The position numbers and the translations under genes were made by a program. From Chrysopilus asiliformis (taxonomy: Eukaryota > Arthropoda > Insecta > Diptera > Rhagionidae): a stretch of DNA of 64,000 nt. The notes under the pieces are model-generated. The model saw only the letters and a program-made list of their open reading frames with translations. It was not told the DNA's origin and did not search any database. Where the stretch lies: contig OZ035961.1 in the NCBI GenBank assembly GCA_964034945.1, forward strand, positions 45,062,184 to 45,126,183, read 5' to 3'. Of the stretch, positions 33,824 through 46,659 are shown piece after piece (the first letter of the stretch is position 1; each line of letters opens with the position of its first letter).

Positions 33824-35400
33824 TAAGTTGAAAGATGTCCCTAAATATGAAAAAGGACGAAAAATGCATTTTTTTGCGGTTCACAGGCAAATGCAAAATT
33901 ATAAAATAGAAACAACTGCAAAACAGCAATACATCTTTTAACCCTTTAGGGTTAAAAAGATCACCCCATGGACATTTTTCACCCACAAATCTACCTTACC
34001 TGTTTTTTTGTAAGTGTGACTGGACTGCGAAGCGGGACGTCTACACTGAACGTAAAAAGTCCACAACAATTATGAATTTGTGTATAAAGTCTATGAAAAA
34101 GTTTAGTCTTGAACCAATGAACTTGTTCATAGTATTTTTGCACAAACATTCATAGGAATTAGAAAACCGAAACTTGTGAATCTGTCCCTAGTATTTATGA
34201 AATCGTTCACAACATTTAATTATATTTATTTATGAATGCATATTCATAGTATTCATGAACGATTTCATAGAAGTTCAAATAACTTTAGGAAATCTTTCAT
34301 AGTACACGGAAAAAAATCCGCATAGTAATCGTTCCTATAAAATATGGGATATCGATATTGCACCATTTTGTAGCAAAGGCTTCCATAAATATTGGAACTA
34401 GTCCTAGTTTTCGTGGAATCATTACTATGTAAATAGGGTTGAGAGAAGAATGGACACATTCCAACAAAAGTAGCACCCGTTCCTAGTTTTCACTGGAGCG
34501 ATTCCTAAACTGAGATGGAATCAATGCTATATTATGGTATGGAATCGTTCCCACTGTTTTTAGAAGTGACTCCAATATTATGTAGGACTCAGTCCTACAA
34601 AAAAAAATGGAGTGAATCCTAAGTGTTGGTGGACTCATTTCTATGCAAATAGGATTCAGCGAATATGATAATTCAAGCCGATTTTTTTCTTCGATTGTAA
34701 TTCGCACGTGGTTTGCGAACTCGGGGTTTATATATTTAGCTTGGACCTCCCTGGTGCCACACTCTAACACTTCTGTCGGATTTTTTTTTAATTACAGGGT
34801 ATTTATTACTAGAGCTATTTGATATCTCGAATATTTTCAAGCCCCGGACTTCCCTATCTCGAATATTCGATTACTCGAATTTTTGTCTATCCCCTTTAGA
34901 TTGGACAGAATCCAATAAAAAAAAGTCTCCAGTCTTATTCGGATAGGACTTGGTGCTATAATTATAGGAACGAATTCTATTTCAAATTAGAATGTCGCGA
35001 AAATATATATAGGAGAGAATCCAATAATCAATGGAGACATTACAATGTTTTATAGGATTCATTCCTTTCATGTTAGGATTGAGTCCCTTACAAAAGGGAA
35101 TGTCGCCATATTTTTGTCGTAACCAGTCTAACATATATAGTAATCTCTCCCATGTAACACGTTGTAGTCTTTGCCATTATTTTGGGAATGGTTACACCAA
35201 AAAGAAAAATACGACCACATTTTTGTTGGAATTTGTCCTATAAAATTTGGAAGCTATTACAACTTTTTTATAGGAATGACTCCCATATTTGGCCACTATG
35301 CCGTAAAGGAATGTTTTTTTCTCATTTTCTATAAAATGATTAATTTTGCAAAAAATCACTTATTCTATTTTAGTGTAGCATTTCCATAAAGATTTTTAGT
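33824..35400. repeat. Degenerate repeat-rich DNA
   Basis: At 34,040-34,310 many short words of the TTCATAG/CTATGAA type recur, and from 34,307 to about 35,300 words of the GGAATC...CCTA type recur. Possible element starts TACACTGAACGTAAAAAG (34,040) and TACACGGAAAAAAATCC (34,307) resemble the MITE ends seen at 25,826 and 47,177, but I could not find partner ends. No gene was found. Confidence 0.45.
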
Positions 35401-37156
35401 AATGTGCAATACGGTTTTTGAAATATTTTGCTGACTATAAAACTTGCACTAAAATATATTTCTCATTCTCATTAAACGCTTTTAACATGTTATGCTTTGA
35501 AATATCTCCGAAAACATTATTGGAACAACATTCTTTTAAATGCTAGCTTGAATTTATGATTCTCATGCGAAAAACTGTTAGTTTTAAAATATGCCCGCTA
35601 GTTTGATTTTTATCTGAGGATATCAAATTCAAATAAACATAGAAACAAAAAACTCATTTGAATTATCGTATGTGTTTAAATTATAAAGTCAATAAAATGA
35701 AATTTCGTGCTTGCAATAAAATTCTAATCGACAGGCTAGAAGTAATCAATCAAATTAGTGAAACTGTATTGATGTTTGGGTCTTTTTTTCATCTAATTGT
35801 AGATTTATGCGACTGTTAGAAGTTATAGGGAATGGCTTCCAATATAATGGCCAGTTTAGCTGATAGAATAATTTATGATGTTAATAAAACATTTTACAGC
35901 ATTATCTCATTTCTTTTAATCACTTCCTTGTCTGCAGTAGCTTATTGTTGTCATCAAATCCGCGCTTCTTTTCATATATTCTCAAGGTTCACATTTAGTA
36001 AAGAAGAAAATTCCACGAAACTTAAGTCTATAAAATACTTAAGTTAACGAATTTTATATGATGTGGCATATATAACTTACTACTGTTTATGCTATTTAAA
36101 ATGAAGCAAAACCGTCGCTTTAAAACTCTTTTTTTTCTTGTTGTTGTTTTGAATTTTCTTTGAGAGTTTTAAGTACAAAAGTATGAAAATTTCACACCCG
36201 TATAAGTCATTCCTAAACGGTTGTAAAGTAATAAATCCATAAAAATATTAAGACGAGCAAAGCATCACAGAACGAGGACAAATTTTTGACGAATAGAAAC
36301 GAAAAACACGATAAAATTGTCACCCACTGTGTGCTTGCTACAGAAGATAGTTAAAACTCGTAAGGTGTCCTTGCAATATTGAAGTCTTTTGTAAGCGACG
36401 AACTTTGTTTTGATGGTTGGTGTCATTGCGAAAAATAAATGAAAACAACATGTAGACATTTTATTATTTTCGATTTTTTTTTCTTGCCTCCACTATTGCT
36501 GGCTGATTTTTCACACACTATATGAATACAGACAGTGTGGACGAGAAACAAGTTTCTTCTGAATGCACCAAAAACTGCAACATTAAATGTAATGGTTCAA
36601 CTTTATGTTAAGCAATTAATTTAACTTGGGAGATCCTCATGTAATGCTTGCTTGCTATATTGCTATAATAACCATAATATGAACGAAATATGCTTAACAA
36701 AATTAGGTTGTTAATGTCTTTAGACCCGACGATTTTTATCTTGTTGAAATAATAAAACTATATCACATAATGCAGTGGTTAATTCTCATGATCCGGAACA
36801 TATGATCTATACGGCGATCATTTGTTAAGAGTGATCTTTACCCTAACCTTGTTATTTAATGACACAAAATACCGTTGAGCATGAATATAGATCGTGAGCC
36901 AAGTTCTATAGATATTTTTAAAAAAATACACAATATATATACATTTAAGTGTTTGTGAGTTGCATTATATTTTAAAAAACTAATTGAAAATTACAAAAAA
37001 CGAAAAATTGCGGAAAACTATAACTTTTCGTATACGTGAGGCTGGGAAAGAAGCAGTCAAAATTGTGAGTAACAAATTAAAAGACATGTGATAACTTCTC
37101 CTGGTTTTCAATTTGAAGAAAGGCTTATGTACATATGTTCTCAAGCAATCAAAAAA
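35401..37156. other. Intronic AT-rich DNA
   Basis: No gene or defined repeat was recognised. Confidence 0.4.
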
Positions 37157-37567
37157 AACATGACAAAAGCTATAATTGCCAGTCTGGCAATTATTGAAAA
37201 ACCGTATGGTGATATTCGTATCAAAATTCGAACAGTTGTATCAAAATTCCACTTTGAAGGGAAACTTTTGAAAAAGATTTTTTAGAATTTATTCCAATCG
37301 GATTTTGATGTATGGAAGTACTTTTTTGATAAGATGCACCATTTTTGAGATATTCACAAAAAATATTTTCGTTCGTATGGGGGTACCCCCCCCTAATGGT
37401 CAATTTTTGCCCATTAACGAACTTAGCCTTGCATTTTACGGGAAAAGAATCGGCATAAAATTTCAAGTCTCTAGCTCAATCCGTGCGCACGTAATCCGCG
37501 CCACAGACGGACGGACGGACGGGCTGACGGACATGCAAAGCTTTGGTTTCACCATACGGGTATAAAA
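37157..37567 (+). mobile_element. Mini-me-like element, copy 4 (internally deleted)
   Basis: Runs from AACATGACAAAAGC to CACCATACGGGTATA. It lacks the segment before the Pro/Asn block near 37,310 and the part between the (GACG)n core and CTTTGGTTTCACC, so it is about 150 bases shorter than copy 2. Confidence 0.85.
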
Positions 37568-38247
37568 ATATCTTATGTGAACTTCCATGACTTGCATATA
37601 AAAAATCTACGTTCTGGCGCAATCTATAACCCGATGAGTAAAATATTAGTTTACATCTGAAATATCTCCATAACGGAAAAAAGATATTAATTAACTGTAC
37701 AAGGCAAAAATGTAGAGAATATTAATATCTTTAATTTTTCTTTTAATATTATTGTTAAGAAAAACCGTTAGCTTGCGAGCAATTCGCAAAAATCTTTGTT
37801 TACCTTTTAATGAAAATATCTCAATAACGGTAAAAGATAGCGGATAACAATAAAATAAAAAATTGTGGCAGACATTATTCTCTTGAATTCATTTCATAAA
37901 TTGAACAACTTAAAACCCGATTAGTTTTCGAAAAAATCGCCAAACCTGATTTTTTTAAAATAAAGTTTATGGTATCTCGATACCGGTTTAAGATATTGAG
38001 TTCTAGTGAAAAAAAATGTGGGAAATTTTACTGTCTTCAATTTTTTTTATACATAAAACTACTGAAAAACGCGTGGTTTCGAAGTAACTCGTAAAAATTA
38101 AAACGATATTTTTAAAAAGCCAACATTTTGGTTACATCCGGTAAATGGATTTTCATTAAAAGTTGATGGGATCGTCCCATACCCCACACCAAATACGCCT
38201 GTAAACTTTCTAGCTCTATTAGTTTTTGAAAAATCTTGTTCACAGAC
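37568..38247 (-). mobile_element. F-family element, copy at 37.6-38.2 kb
   Basis: Carries the F landmarks AATGAAAATATCTCAATAAC, AAAGCCAACATTTTGGTTAC, TTCATTAAAAGTTGATGGGA and CTCTATTAGTTTTTGAAAAA in the same order as the element split at 14.1/15.9 kb. It abuts mini-me copy 4 and is interrupted at CAGAC by the MITE at 38,248. The stretch after the MITE (CAGACAAAAAGACATTTTCG) continues it. Confidence 0.75.
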
Positions 38248-38688
38248 TAATGCCGCGGTCACATGGCGCTGTTTTGCCAGCGCTAGTGGCTGTTTGGGTG
38301 TTAGCAGCCGTTTCAGCAGCACCGTGTGAACCCTAATGCGTTGCTACTACCAGCAGCAGCGTGATGATTTTAGCAGCGCTATTGAAGTAGAGACCGTTCT
38401 ACTTTGCCAGCGCTACTAGGGATCACGTGACCCTGTCAGATGGTTTTTGCGATGTCAAAAGTCTGATAAGTGGTAAAGTTTGTTTATTGTAAGTTGTTAT
38501 TTTACGTTTATTATTTAAAAAATCTCCCAGGTTCAAATGTCAAACCACTGTTTTGCTACTTGTCAGTGCTACTAAAGTATAAATCGTGTGAACCCTCTCA
38601 GTACGCTAGCTGCTGTTGCTACTTGCCAGCGCTACTAACCAACAGCAGCCAGCGGCTGGCAAAACAGCGTCGCGTGACCGCGGCATTA
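38248..38688. mobile_element. MITE, 'CCGCGGTCAC' family, copy 2
   Basis: Perfect inverted ends TAATGCCGCGGTCAC and GTGACCGCGGCATTA are flanked by the 5-bp direct repeat CAGAC (38,243-38,247 and 38,689-38,693). It shares most of its 441 bp with the copy at 1,251-1,708. The target is the microsatellite part of an F element, so the direct repeat could be partly coincidental. No frame of known type. Confidence 0.9.
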
Positions 38689-38693
38689 CAGAC

Positions 38694-39997
38694 AAAAAGA
38701 CATTTTCGTAATATTGTTCGTATAAAAAAGCAAGAAAATATTTTGTTAGAAAAAAAAAAGTTTTCCAAAGAAATAAAATACGCAAAAGAATATACATTTA
38801 AAATCTATCAAATCTCTCTAAAGGCATTGCACTTATTTACGTGTACATGACATCATCACGAATAAAAGATATCTCCATAAAAATAATCGTAAAAACTGTC
38901 AAAGCTCAACGAATCAAAGAGGAATTTCATAAACAGATTGGGTTTCAACAAAACTGTCAAACAACCGAAAATCTTCAAAGAACAATGTCACTACCACTTA
39001 GGATTTAGTCGAAATTAACTACTTGTCTTATTTATATTGCACAAGTTATAATGTCAGATCGCCTCTGTGACAAAACCAAGATGATTTTTTGTTGGTGAAT
39101 TTACGGATCAATTCGTCGGATTGTATCTGATCTCATCTTAATTTTATACGTTACTTACGTACGACTATAGTCGTGAACCATTAACAGCGGCCAAGTATCA
39201 ATAATAACACTAACAACAACAGTAACCCGATATAAATTGTAAGTATAATAATCGTCAACAGCAACGGCAGCACTCAATTTTGATGTTCAATGTTGTTTGT
39301 TCGATGACTTAAAAGATTCAGGCATTAAAGGTTAAAAATCCATCATCACGACAGCAACAGACCATCACATTAAGATAAGCGAAAAGATTTTTCAATTTAA
39401 TAATTTTTGGGAATTTGGTTTCGTAACAATCATTAGATCAGTTCAAAAAAAAAACACCAAACATTGTATGCTTTTTAGTATCTTTACAAAATATAATAAT
39501 TTATTGCTCATATTTGATCCAATTTTTTTTTATAGCAATAGCAAAACTATTGAAAATGCTACCTAAGAAGGTACCTACAATTTGTAGAGAACTGAAATTT
39601 CACTCTGGACATTGGCATATTGGATTACAATAATTCGAAAATTGATTTTCATTTTGACCGATTCAATAATTCTTTATTGATGAATAGGAAATAACATCTG
39701 GTTGATTTGATTTATCTTAAACTGATATTTAATACTTGTCTTGAGTAATGAAAGAAAAAACTTTCTTGAAAATTATTTTTCATGGGTTTTCGAAAATAAA
39801 ATGTATTAAATTTCAAAATAAAAAAAAAAGGAAAAAAAAATCCATAAAGACCAAAACCTTGTAATTAAATAAATCTAATATACACCTATATGAATCTTAA
39901 AAAACTACCTACAGATACACGGACCAGACATTAACGCCAAATTACAATCATCTTAATCAGATGCTGAGAAAAGGTCTGATTTTTCTCGTTCAAGAAC
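38694..39997. other. Intronic AT-rich DNA
   Basis: No gene was recognised beyond the tail of the F element at the left. Confidence 0.4.
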
Positions 39998-40343
39998 ATC
40001 ATCATCATTTTCGGCGCAACAGCCCTCGAAGAGCCTGGGCCTCCTCAATTGAGGTTTCATAACAATTTCTTCCCTGCTTTGCACCTACAATTTTACATGG
40101 ATTGCGAACCATGGATGATTTACAACATTTGCAAGGTTTTTTCACGTTGCAACCCATCAACAGTAGAGGCCGTGATAGCAATCTAAACCGATGATGTCAT
40201 TAACACCAAGGGGCAACTATCACTACTCATTTCGTAAAGCAGGTTGAGTGGACTTGAATCAAAGCGTGCCACAGTCGGAAATTGAACCACCGACCTCCGG
40301 AACACGGGCCAAGTACTTTACCACTTGGACTACGCTCTCAACA
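39998..40343 (-). mobile_element. tRNA-derived SINE
   Basis: Read on the minus strand, the head begins GTTGAGAGCGTAGTCC. It has an A-box-like TAGTCCAAGTGGTAAA (about 40,317-40,333) and, about 40 bases on, a B box GGTTCAATTTCC (40,277-40,288). A non-tRNA body of about 270 bases follows, ending with GGGCTGTTGCGCCG and an AAAATGATGATGATG simple-repeat tail. The moderate GC content differs from the surroundings. A tRNA-like head, unrelated body and short repeat tail is standard SINE structure. Confidence 0.8.
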
Positions 40344-40439
40344 ACCCTAATGTGTTAATTTTTTTAGTGGTTTTTAGGTGTATTTAATTATATTTTTACC
40401 GAGAAAAATTCTGACTTAAATAGTTTCGGGTCTAAATGG

Positions 40440-40650
40440 GCTAAAAATAAAAAAAAATGAATTTTTGCGAATTGCTTGCAAACTACCGGTTTTTCGTTAA
40501 AGGAAGAATTAAAGATATTAAAATTCTGCACATCCCTGTTTCCATAAATCGATATCTTTTACCGTTATCAAGGTATTTCAAATCAAAATTCACATTTTTA
40601 TATAACCTAAAATTTTATTCGTCGGGTTATAGTGTGAATTGTTCAAAAAC
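40440..40650 (+). mobile_element. F-family fragment
   Basis: GCGAATTGCTTGCAAACTAC, AAGAATTAAAGATATTAAAA and ATCGATATCTTTTACCGTTA match the right part of the F copies at 44.8 and 54.7 kb. Confidence 0.65.
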
Positions 40651-41536
40651 ATCGATTTTGTCATGTGTTGTTAATATCAGAAATTTTTTTTATGTATTTT
40701 TGTCTCGTGAAATAAAAATACAACATTCTTCATGTGTGGTTTCATATTTGCATATTCTATTGAACAAAAAAAATCAATTTCCGATATAGCGCAGTTAATA
40801 TTTGCGATAAAAATCACCCCTTTTTCAACTTGCCATAACAATGACTTATCCTTTTTAAATTGATCTTTTTCACAAAGGTAGATACATAGATACCTACTTA
40901 AGTTCCATAATGACAAATTATGCTTGGCGGCCGAAAGATATCCCAGCAATCACAGCCGGATGGTATGAAACCTGATCGACAGGAAGAGTTAATGATCAAA
41001 GTGCACAATCAAAAGGGGTTTTTTTATATTCAAGTCTTTTGTTATAAGAATGGGGTGAGTGGAATGCGTTTAATGATACTCTCTGTATTATGAAAATCCC
41101 TTACATGTGTTGGCATGTGGTGTAGTAAAAGATGTGTCTACCTACGTCACATTAAAAATAACAGGTGTATCGATCTAAAGATTAAATTACAATCTCAGGT
41201 ATATTGACTCAAGCTGATATTGATACATATCAAATCAAATCTCGATCCTTGTGTCGATGTTATTTTTAAGAATTGCAAATGTTTTAAGTTAAAACTAATT
41301 TCTTACATTTATGATGGATTTATTTTTCTTGCATTTGCGATGTATTTGGTTTTTTGTCATTAAAAATATTACACTACAAAAAACTACTTTCTTCGTTCCT
41401 AAGGATTTTACAATATTTTAAGATATTTTGACGTCGCTGAGTTTGACTCTGCAAGTGGTTTGGCCAGATTGGCTCTAGATTTTGAGAAAACTCCAAAAAA
41501 AGATCGTTTTTTTTTAAACCGTCCACATAAATCCCT
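40651..41536. other. Intronic AT-rich DNA
   Basis: No gene or defined repeat was recognised. Confidence 0.4.
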
Positions 41537-42078
41537 TTTTTATACCCGTAGGGTGAAACCAAAGGGTATATTAAATTTGTCTTACCGTTTTGTAACGCCA
41601 AGATCCCGTTATCACACACAAAAATGAATTACACCAGTGTATTTAGAATGATAAAAAAAAATTGAATTTTGAATGTCCGTCCGTCCGTCTGTCGCGCGGA
41701 TTGCGGGCACACTGATGGAGCTAGAGAGTTGAAATTTTACGCAGATTCATTTTTCGTAAAATTCAAGGCTAAGTTCGTTAATGGGCAAAAATGGACCATT
41801 AGGGGGGGTACCCCCCATACGAACGAAATCGTTTTTTGTGAATATCTCAAAAACGGTGCATCTTATCAAAAAAGTCCAAGAACAAAAGTTATTTAGGATA
41901 TGATTCTACATAAAACTCGCATACATCAAAATTCGATTGGAATAAATTTTAAAAAATCTTATTGGAAAGTTTGACTTCAAAGTGGAATTTTGGTACAACT
42001 GTTCGAATTTTGATACGAATATCACCATACGGGTTTTCAATAAATGCCAGATTGGCAATTATAGCTTTTGTTATGTTT
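41537..42078 (-). mobile_element. Mini-me-like element, copy 5 (near full length)
   Basis: A complete-looking minus-oriented copy: TTTTATACCCGTAGGGTG, then CCAAAGGGTATA, CGCCAAGATCCCGTTATC, a (GTCC)n core, GGAGCTAGAGAGTTGAAATT, GGGGGGTACCCCCC, and the near-palindrome ATTGCCA...TGGCAAT. It ends AGCTTTTGTTATGTT. Non-coding. Confidence 0.9.
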
Positions 42079-43390
42079 TAACCTAAAGACTAAAATATAA
42101 AATATATGTCAAAAATATTAAAGAATGACGGGTTAGAAAAAATCTCGCATTCAATTTTCTGCTACCTAAATAGTCTCAAGATTGTTTGCTAGACAATTGA
42201 ATTAATATTTTTCAATAACATGTATAAGTGTCAATTTGAAAAGCACTTGACGTTTGTGGTTAAATTCATCATATTTGTTTTGATTCCTTTGTATCCATTG
42301 AATTTATTAAAAATGATGATGAAAATTAGTTATGAAGAATTAAATTTAAATATTAATGTTTAATATTTCTAACGTCCTCCTCATTTTCATAATTCGATAC
42401 AAAATGTTTTCAATTTTCTTTAAAATCCTCCAACATTTTGTTTTCAAACACCCACTTTAAATGACAAGTAACAACAAGTGATTCACTTTAATTCAAGAAG
42501 TCGGAGAAATATGGAAATTAGTTTGGCTGGTGTCAATAATGATTCAACGAATTATTTTAAGTTTTACATGCACATCTGGAAATTCACGTGTAGTACAGAT
42601 TCGAGGTAAAATCTTAATTCAAGTGTTGAAATGTATTTTTAAACTTTTTAGACATAATCATAAGCCGCAAAAAGTGTTTTCAGAGAAAACTTAACTCCAA
42701 ACTGAGAATTCCAAACACATATGTATCAAAGTTTGTTAATAATTTGTCAATCAATTTAGTGATGCTTAGAAAATTTGCTCGACATACATACATATGCCTT
42801 AGGGAGGATAAAAAGTCAGCTCAACACAGAAATGGTTTTAGTAGCAAAAAGAAAAATTTGTCAAAGGTGATGCGCTTTCTTTGCTAAAATACTTACCAAT
42901 ATAACTGCACAGGTATAAAAAAATTTATACAATGTTTATTAGTCATTTATAGAACGTCCTTCAATCGGTTAAACTCAATGTGTTAATGTCAACGGCACGT
43001 AACATCAATAAAGTATCAAAAATCAATTTCAGTTTAATTTCCTTCTTCCTTTTGAGTATCCAAAATGTGTTGCAAAAAATTGATGAAAGTGACAGCTTGC
43101 TAAGGGTATCAAGTTCATTAAAATCATCGATACCCACGTTGACCTGTCAACGAAAACGTCACATCCTTTGGGCTCGATCTGGTACAATATCTGAACTTGA
43201 ACCACTTTAACTGCTCTGATACACATTAACAAAGTCATTGAGATTTTTTTGCCCTAATGATATTATATATATTAAGGCAAGGAAATTTAGAGCAAATACT
43301 GATCAATAAAGTGGATATAATTGGCAATGCTGTTGATAAAATGGCAACAATCGTACGGCAATGTGACTCCAAAAAAACTTGTGTGCTTTT
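42079..43390. other. Intronic AT-rich DNA
   Basis: No gene or defined repeat was recognised. Confidence 0.4.
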
Positions 43391-43404
43391 TATACTCTAT
43401 ATAA

Positions 43405-44045
43405 TATACTAGTACCAGGAAGACCGAGCCATGCTCGGCGGCCTCAAAATCCCACTTTTGCTAATTTTTGGGGAAAAACTAAATTCACATTATCTTTACA
43501 GAGCTTTTCCAGAGTTTTTAAATTCCCGATCTAGAAATCTAGAATTAAAACTAACGCGCGATAACAAAATTTCATAGAAATCGGTTGAGTGGTTATTGAC
43601 TAATCGCTGTTACCGATTTTTGAAAAGTTGTTTTGAGACACCAGGTGAGATTTATCGAGGAGAGGGAAAAGTCAGGTTTGTAGTGGAAAAATCGAAAGCC
43701 CTTAGCCCCCTTAGTAATACTGTAAAGTTTCATGAAGATCGGACCACCCAATTCGAAGATACCAGGCGAGGGTTATCGAGGGGAGGGAAAAGTCAGGTTT
43801 GTAGTGGAAAAATCGAAAGCCCTTAGCCCGCTTAGTAATACTGTAAAGTTTCATTAAAATCGGACCACCCAATTCGAAGATAACAAGCGAGGGGTATCTA
43901 AGGGGAATTTTCTCAGGGGTGAGACCTATCTAGATCGATTTCTTGTCCCCGAAAATCCCTAACCCCCAAGTTTCGTGAAAATCATTAGGCGGGTTTTCGA
44001 GATCGTTTGTGCAGACAGACAGACAGACAGACGTTCCTCGTATAG
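43405..44045 (+). repeat. Element with internal 121-bp tandem duplication
   Basis: Starts near ACCAGGAAGACCGAGCCATG. Two near-identical units (from 43,641 and from 43,762) share GAGGGAAAAGTCAGGTTTGT and TCGGACCACCCAATTCGAAG, with a partial third from about 43,884. It ends in CAGACAGACAGACAGACG and TTCCTCGTATAGG. The (CAGA)n end and sequences such as AAATCGGTTGAGTGG are typical of small insect mobile elements. The class is not certain. Confidence 0.7.
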
Positions 44046-44312
44046 GATATAGGAGTATATTAGATTTAGTACACCGTTTGTGACGCATCGAACCACTCAT
44101 CGGACACAAAAATGAATTACATCAGGTTGTTTGGGATGACAAAAGATTTTGATTTCTGTCCGTTTTTTGCTCTGTTAGTTATGGTCCGTGAATACCATAA
44201 CTTTCGAAAGAAATTAGCTAGAGACTTGAAATTCTGTATATTTGTGTTTCTCACAAATGGCAAGGCTAAGTTCTTGAACGGGCAAAATCGGTCCATTCAT
44301 TCCCCCATCAGT
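44046..44312 (+). mobile_element. (GTCY)n element, second subfamily, partial
   Basis: GGAGTATATTAGATTTAGTA, CATAACTTTCGAAAG and AGCTAGAGACTTGAAATTC match the element at 28,984. It is truncated where family F begins. Confidence 0.65.
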
Positions 44313-44990
44313 CTGTCAGTCTGTCTGTCAGTTATGTCAGCCTGTGTAAAAGATTTTTCAAAAACCACTCGTAATGAAATTTTACAGACATATTGGTCTT
44401 GGAATTGAACGATCCTATCAACTTTTGGTTTTGACGAATTTTTAAAAATATCAGTTTTGTTTTTGGCAATTTACTCCGAAACTACGCATTTTTGGGTAGT
44501 CTTGTTTATATGGAAAAAGTTGGAGACAAATTTTCTATATTTTCGTTTTTGACTAGAACTTCATATATCAAACCGTTATCGAGATATATCGTGACGTTAA
44601 AAAATAGATTTTTTGCAACTATCGCGAAAACTAATGGCTTTTCGGTAGTTCAATGTATGAGGCGAATTAGAAAGAATAACGATTTCCATAATTTTGTCTT
44701 TTATTGTTATTCGCTATCTTTTACCGTTATTGAAATACTTTCATTAAAAGTGAAGAAAAAATAGATTTTTACGAAAAAATACCTTGCAAACTAATGGCTC
44801 CTAGTAAAAATAGTTAAAAGAAGAATTAAAGATATTAAAATTCTCTATAAATTTGTCTTTCACCGTAAATCGATATCTTTTACCGTTATAGAGATATTTC
44901 AGGTTAAAAAAATCCAAATTTTTTTATAAGTTGGAGTATAGTCTAAATTGCGCAAGAACGTAGATTTTTTATAAGAAAGTCATATGCTGC
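44313..44990 (+). mobile_element. F-family element, copy at 44.3-45.0 kb
   Basis: Landmarks in order: GTCTGTCTGTCAG, AAGATTTTTCAAAAACCACT, CTATCAACTTTTGGTTTTGA, CTCCGAAACTACGC, CGTTATCGAGATATATCG, CTTTTACCGTTATTGAAATA and ATCGATATCTTTTACCGTTA. The repeated 'ACCGTTAT-GAGATAT' words give the family an internally repetitive look. Non-coding. Confidence 0.75.
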
Positions 44991-46655
44991 ATACATTAGA
45001 TAATTTTAATTACCAGACGTTTGGGCTGTAAAAAAAATTAGGTTGATCTTACTTTCCGTTCAACCTAATACTGAAAGTTTATAATTGCCTTTTGATGCTT
45101 AAAAAATCAAAGTGGTAACAGAAGGAGAACAAATATTTTATTTTTATGAAATATGGAAAGAAAACCGCCGATCCACAGGTTATCACATTACATTCAACAT
45201 TCGAAGTAGTTTTGTGTGTCTACTATACATATAATCGTTGATATAGAAAAATAAACTATGCAATAATAAACCTCTAATATGTATCTACATGCATACGGTT
45301 CTAGGCTACTTGCTTGCATATATGCTATTCATGATTCATGTTGAGCGGAAAATATGTCATCTGGCATCAAAGTCTCAGGTAAACTTGATTGAATCTGACA
45401 CTTGTAGACATCTTACACACGCGGTCAGTGGTTCCACCAGCCAAGCCAGACATATCAATATGTCAGTCTCTCACACTTTTTTTTAAAATATTTCCTCTAT
45501 ATCGGAATCTCGGACGGGTAAATCGATTCGATCATATGCATAACGCCAATCTATATATCGGTAGGTGAAGTAGCTATTCTATTGGCCCATTTTAACTTTT
45601 TCACACGAAATGCCAAAACGTTGTTGGCAAAATAGCTAATGGGCCCGCGGAATGAGTGTTGGCGTTACCGTGTGTGAATTTTGATATCATGTGCATTTGT
45701 CAATCAAGATTAAGAAAACTGCTGTGGCTTACCACTTGGTTTAAAGTGGTTGGTGTAAAAATATAAAAAGAACTTCCAAGTAAATATCGTGTAATTGTTT
45801 AAGTTTTCTGTAATCTGTTAATTAATTGTTTGGATGGCTTTGAAAAATTATGATAAATTAATTTAAAATGCAAAATGACACTAAACGACGTATCCCAATA
45901 AAAACTAAACGATATCTGGTTGAAGTGCATTCGAAATGCTTCTGTGCCGCTTTTCATTCTATCTTTCCGTCAACGGAACGTCTGCTACTTACATTAAACT
46001 GTGCACACATCTTGAATTCAGTAACAAATTAATGATTTTTGTTTTGGCGTAATTAATCACTCAGGTGAGTAATTGACTACAAGATGAGTGTTGCGGTACA
46101 AAATGGATTGACGCGAGATCATTCAGACTATGGATTAAAAGTGTTTGTTCAGGAGACCTACAGCAGTGCAGTTAAAGGAATGTCAAACGATATGATCATT
46201 AATTCTTCCCACTAAAGGGTATAAAAATGAATCTGGAGAATCTATAAATATTTTATCGAATAAACAATGGAACTGATTTAAGCTTGTTTTCAAAATATGT
46301 GTATACCTGATGATGTCAGAGGGCAGTTTAACAAGACACTTTATTTTAGATAGTTTTTTATTGCGTGACATTATTAAATTTTCCAAAGCTCGGAAAATTT
46401 GCCTTGGCGACCAACCTGTAGCGGAAGGTACACTGCAGAAGTAAGTTGCAAATGGTGAAAGGAACGCCAGAAATTGCAAATGAAACTACATTTAGTAGTT
46501 TGGGAGACAGCCGGAGACGGGGTTCGAATAACGCAAAAATTTGTAAAAATTTTTTTGGGGAACGACCAGTCTAATACTGAAAAGCCCTGTTCAAATCCCT
46601 TTAGCGGTTGAGAAAATCAGAGGAGAAGGAATCAAGAGGGAACATTTTACCTTCC
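44991..46655. other. Intronic AT-rich DNA
   Basis: No gene or defined repeat was recognised. Confidence 0.4.
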
Positions 46656-46659
46656 TTAA

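Noticed and set aside
34307..35400. Possible large MITE starting TACACGGAAAAAAATCC
   Set aside because: No complementary right end could be found; listed only as degenerate repeat DNA.
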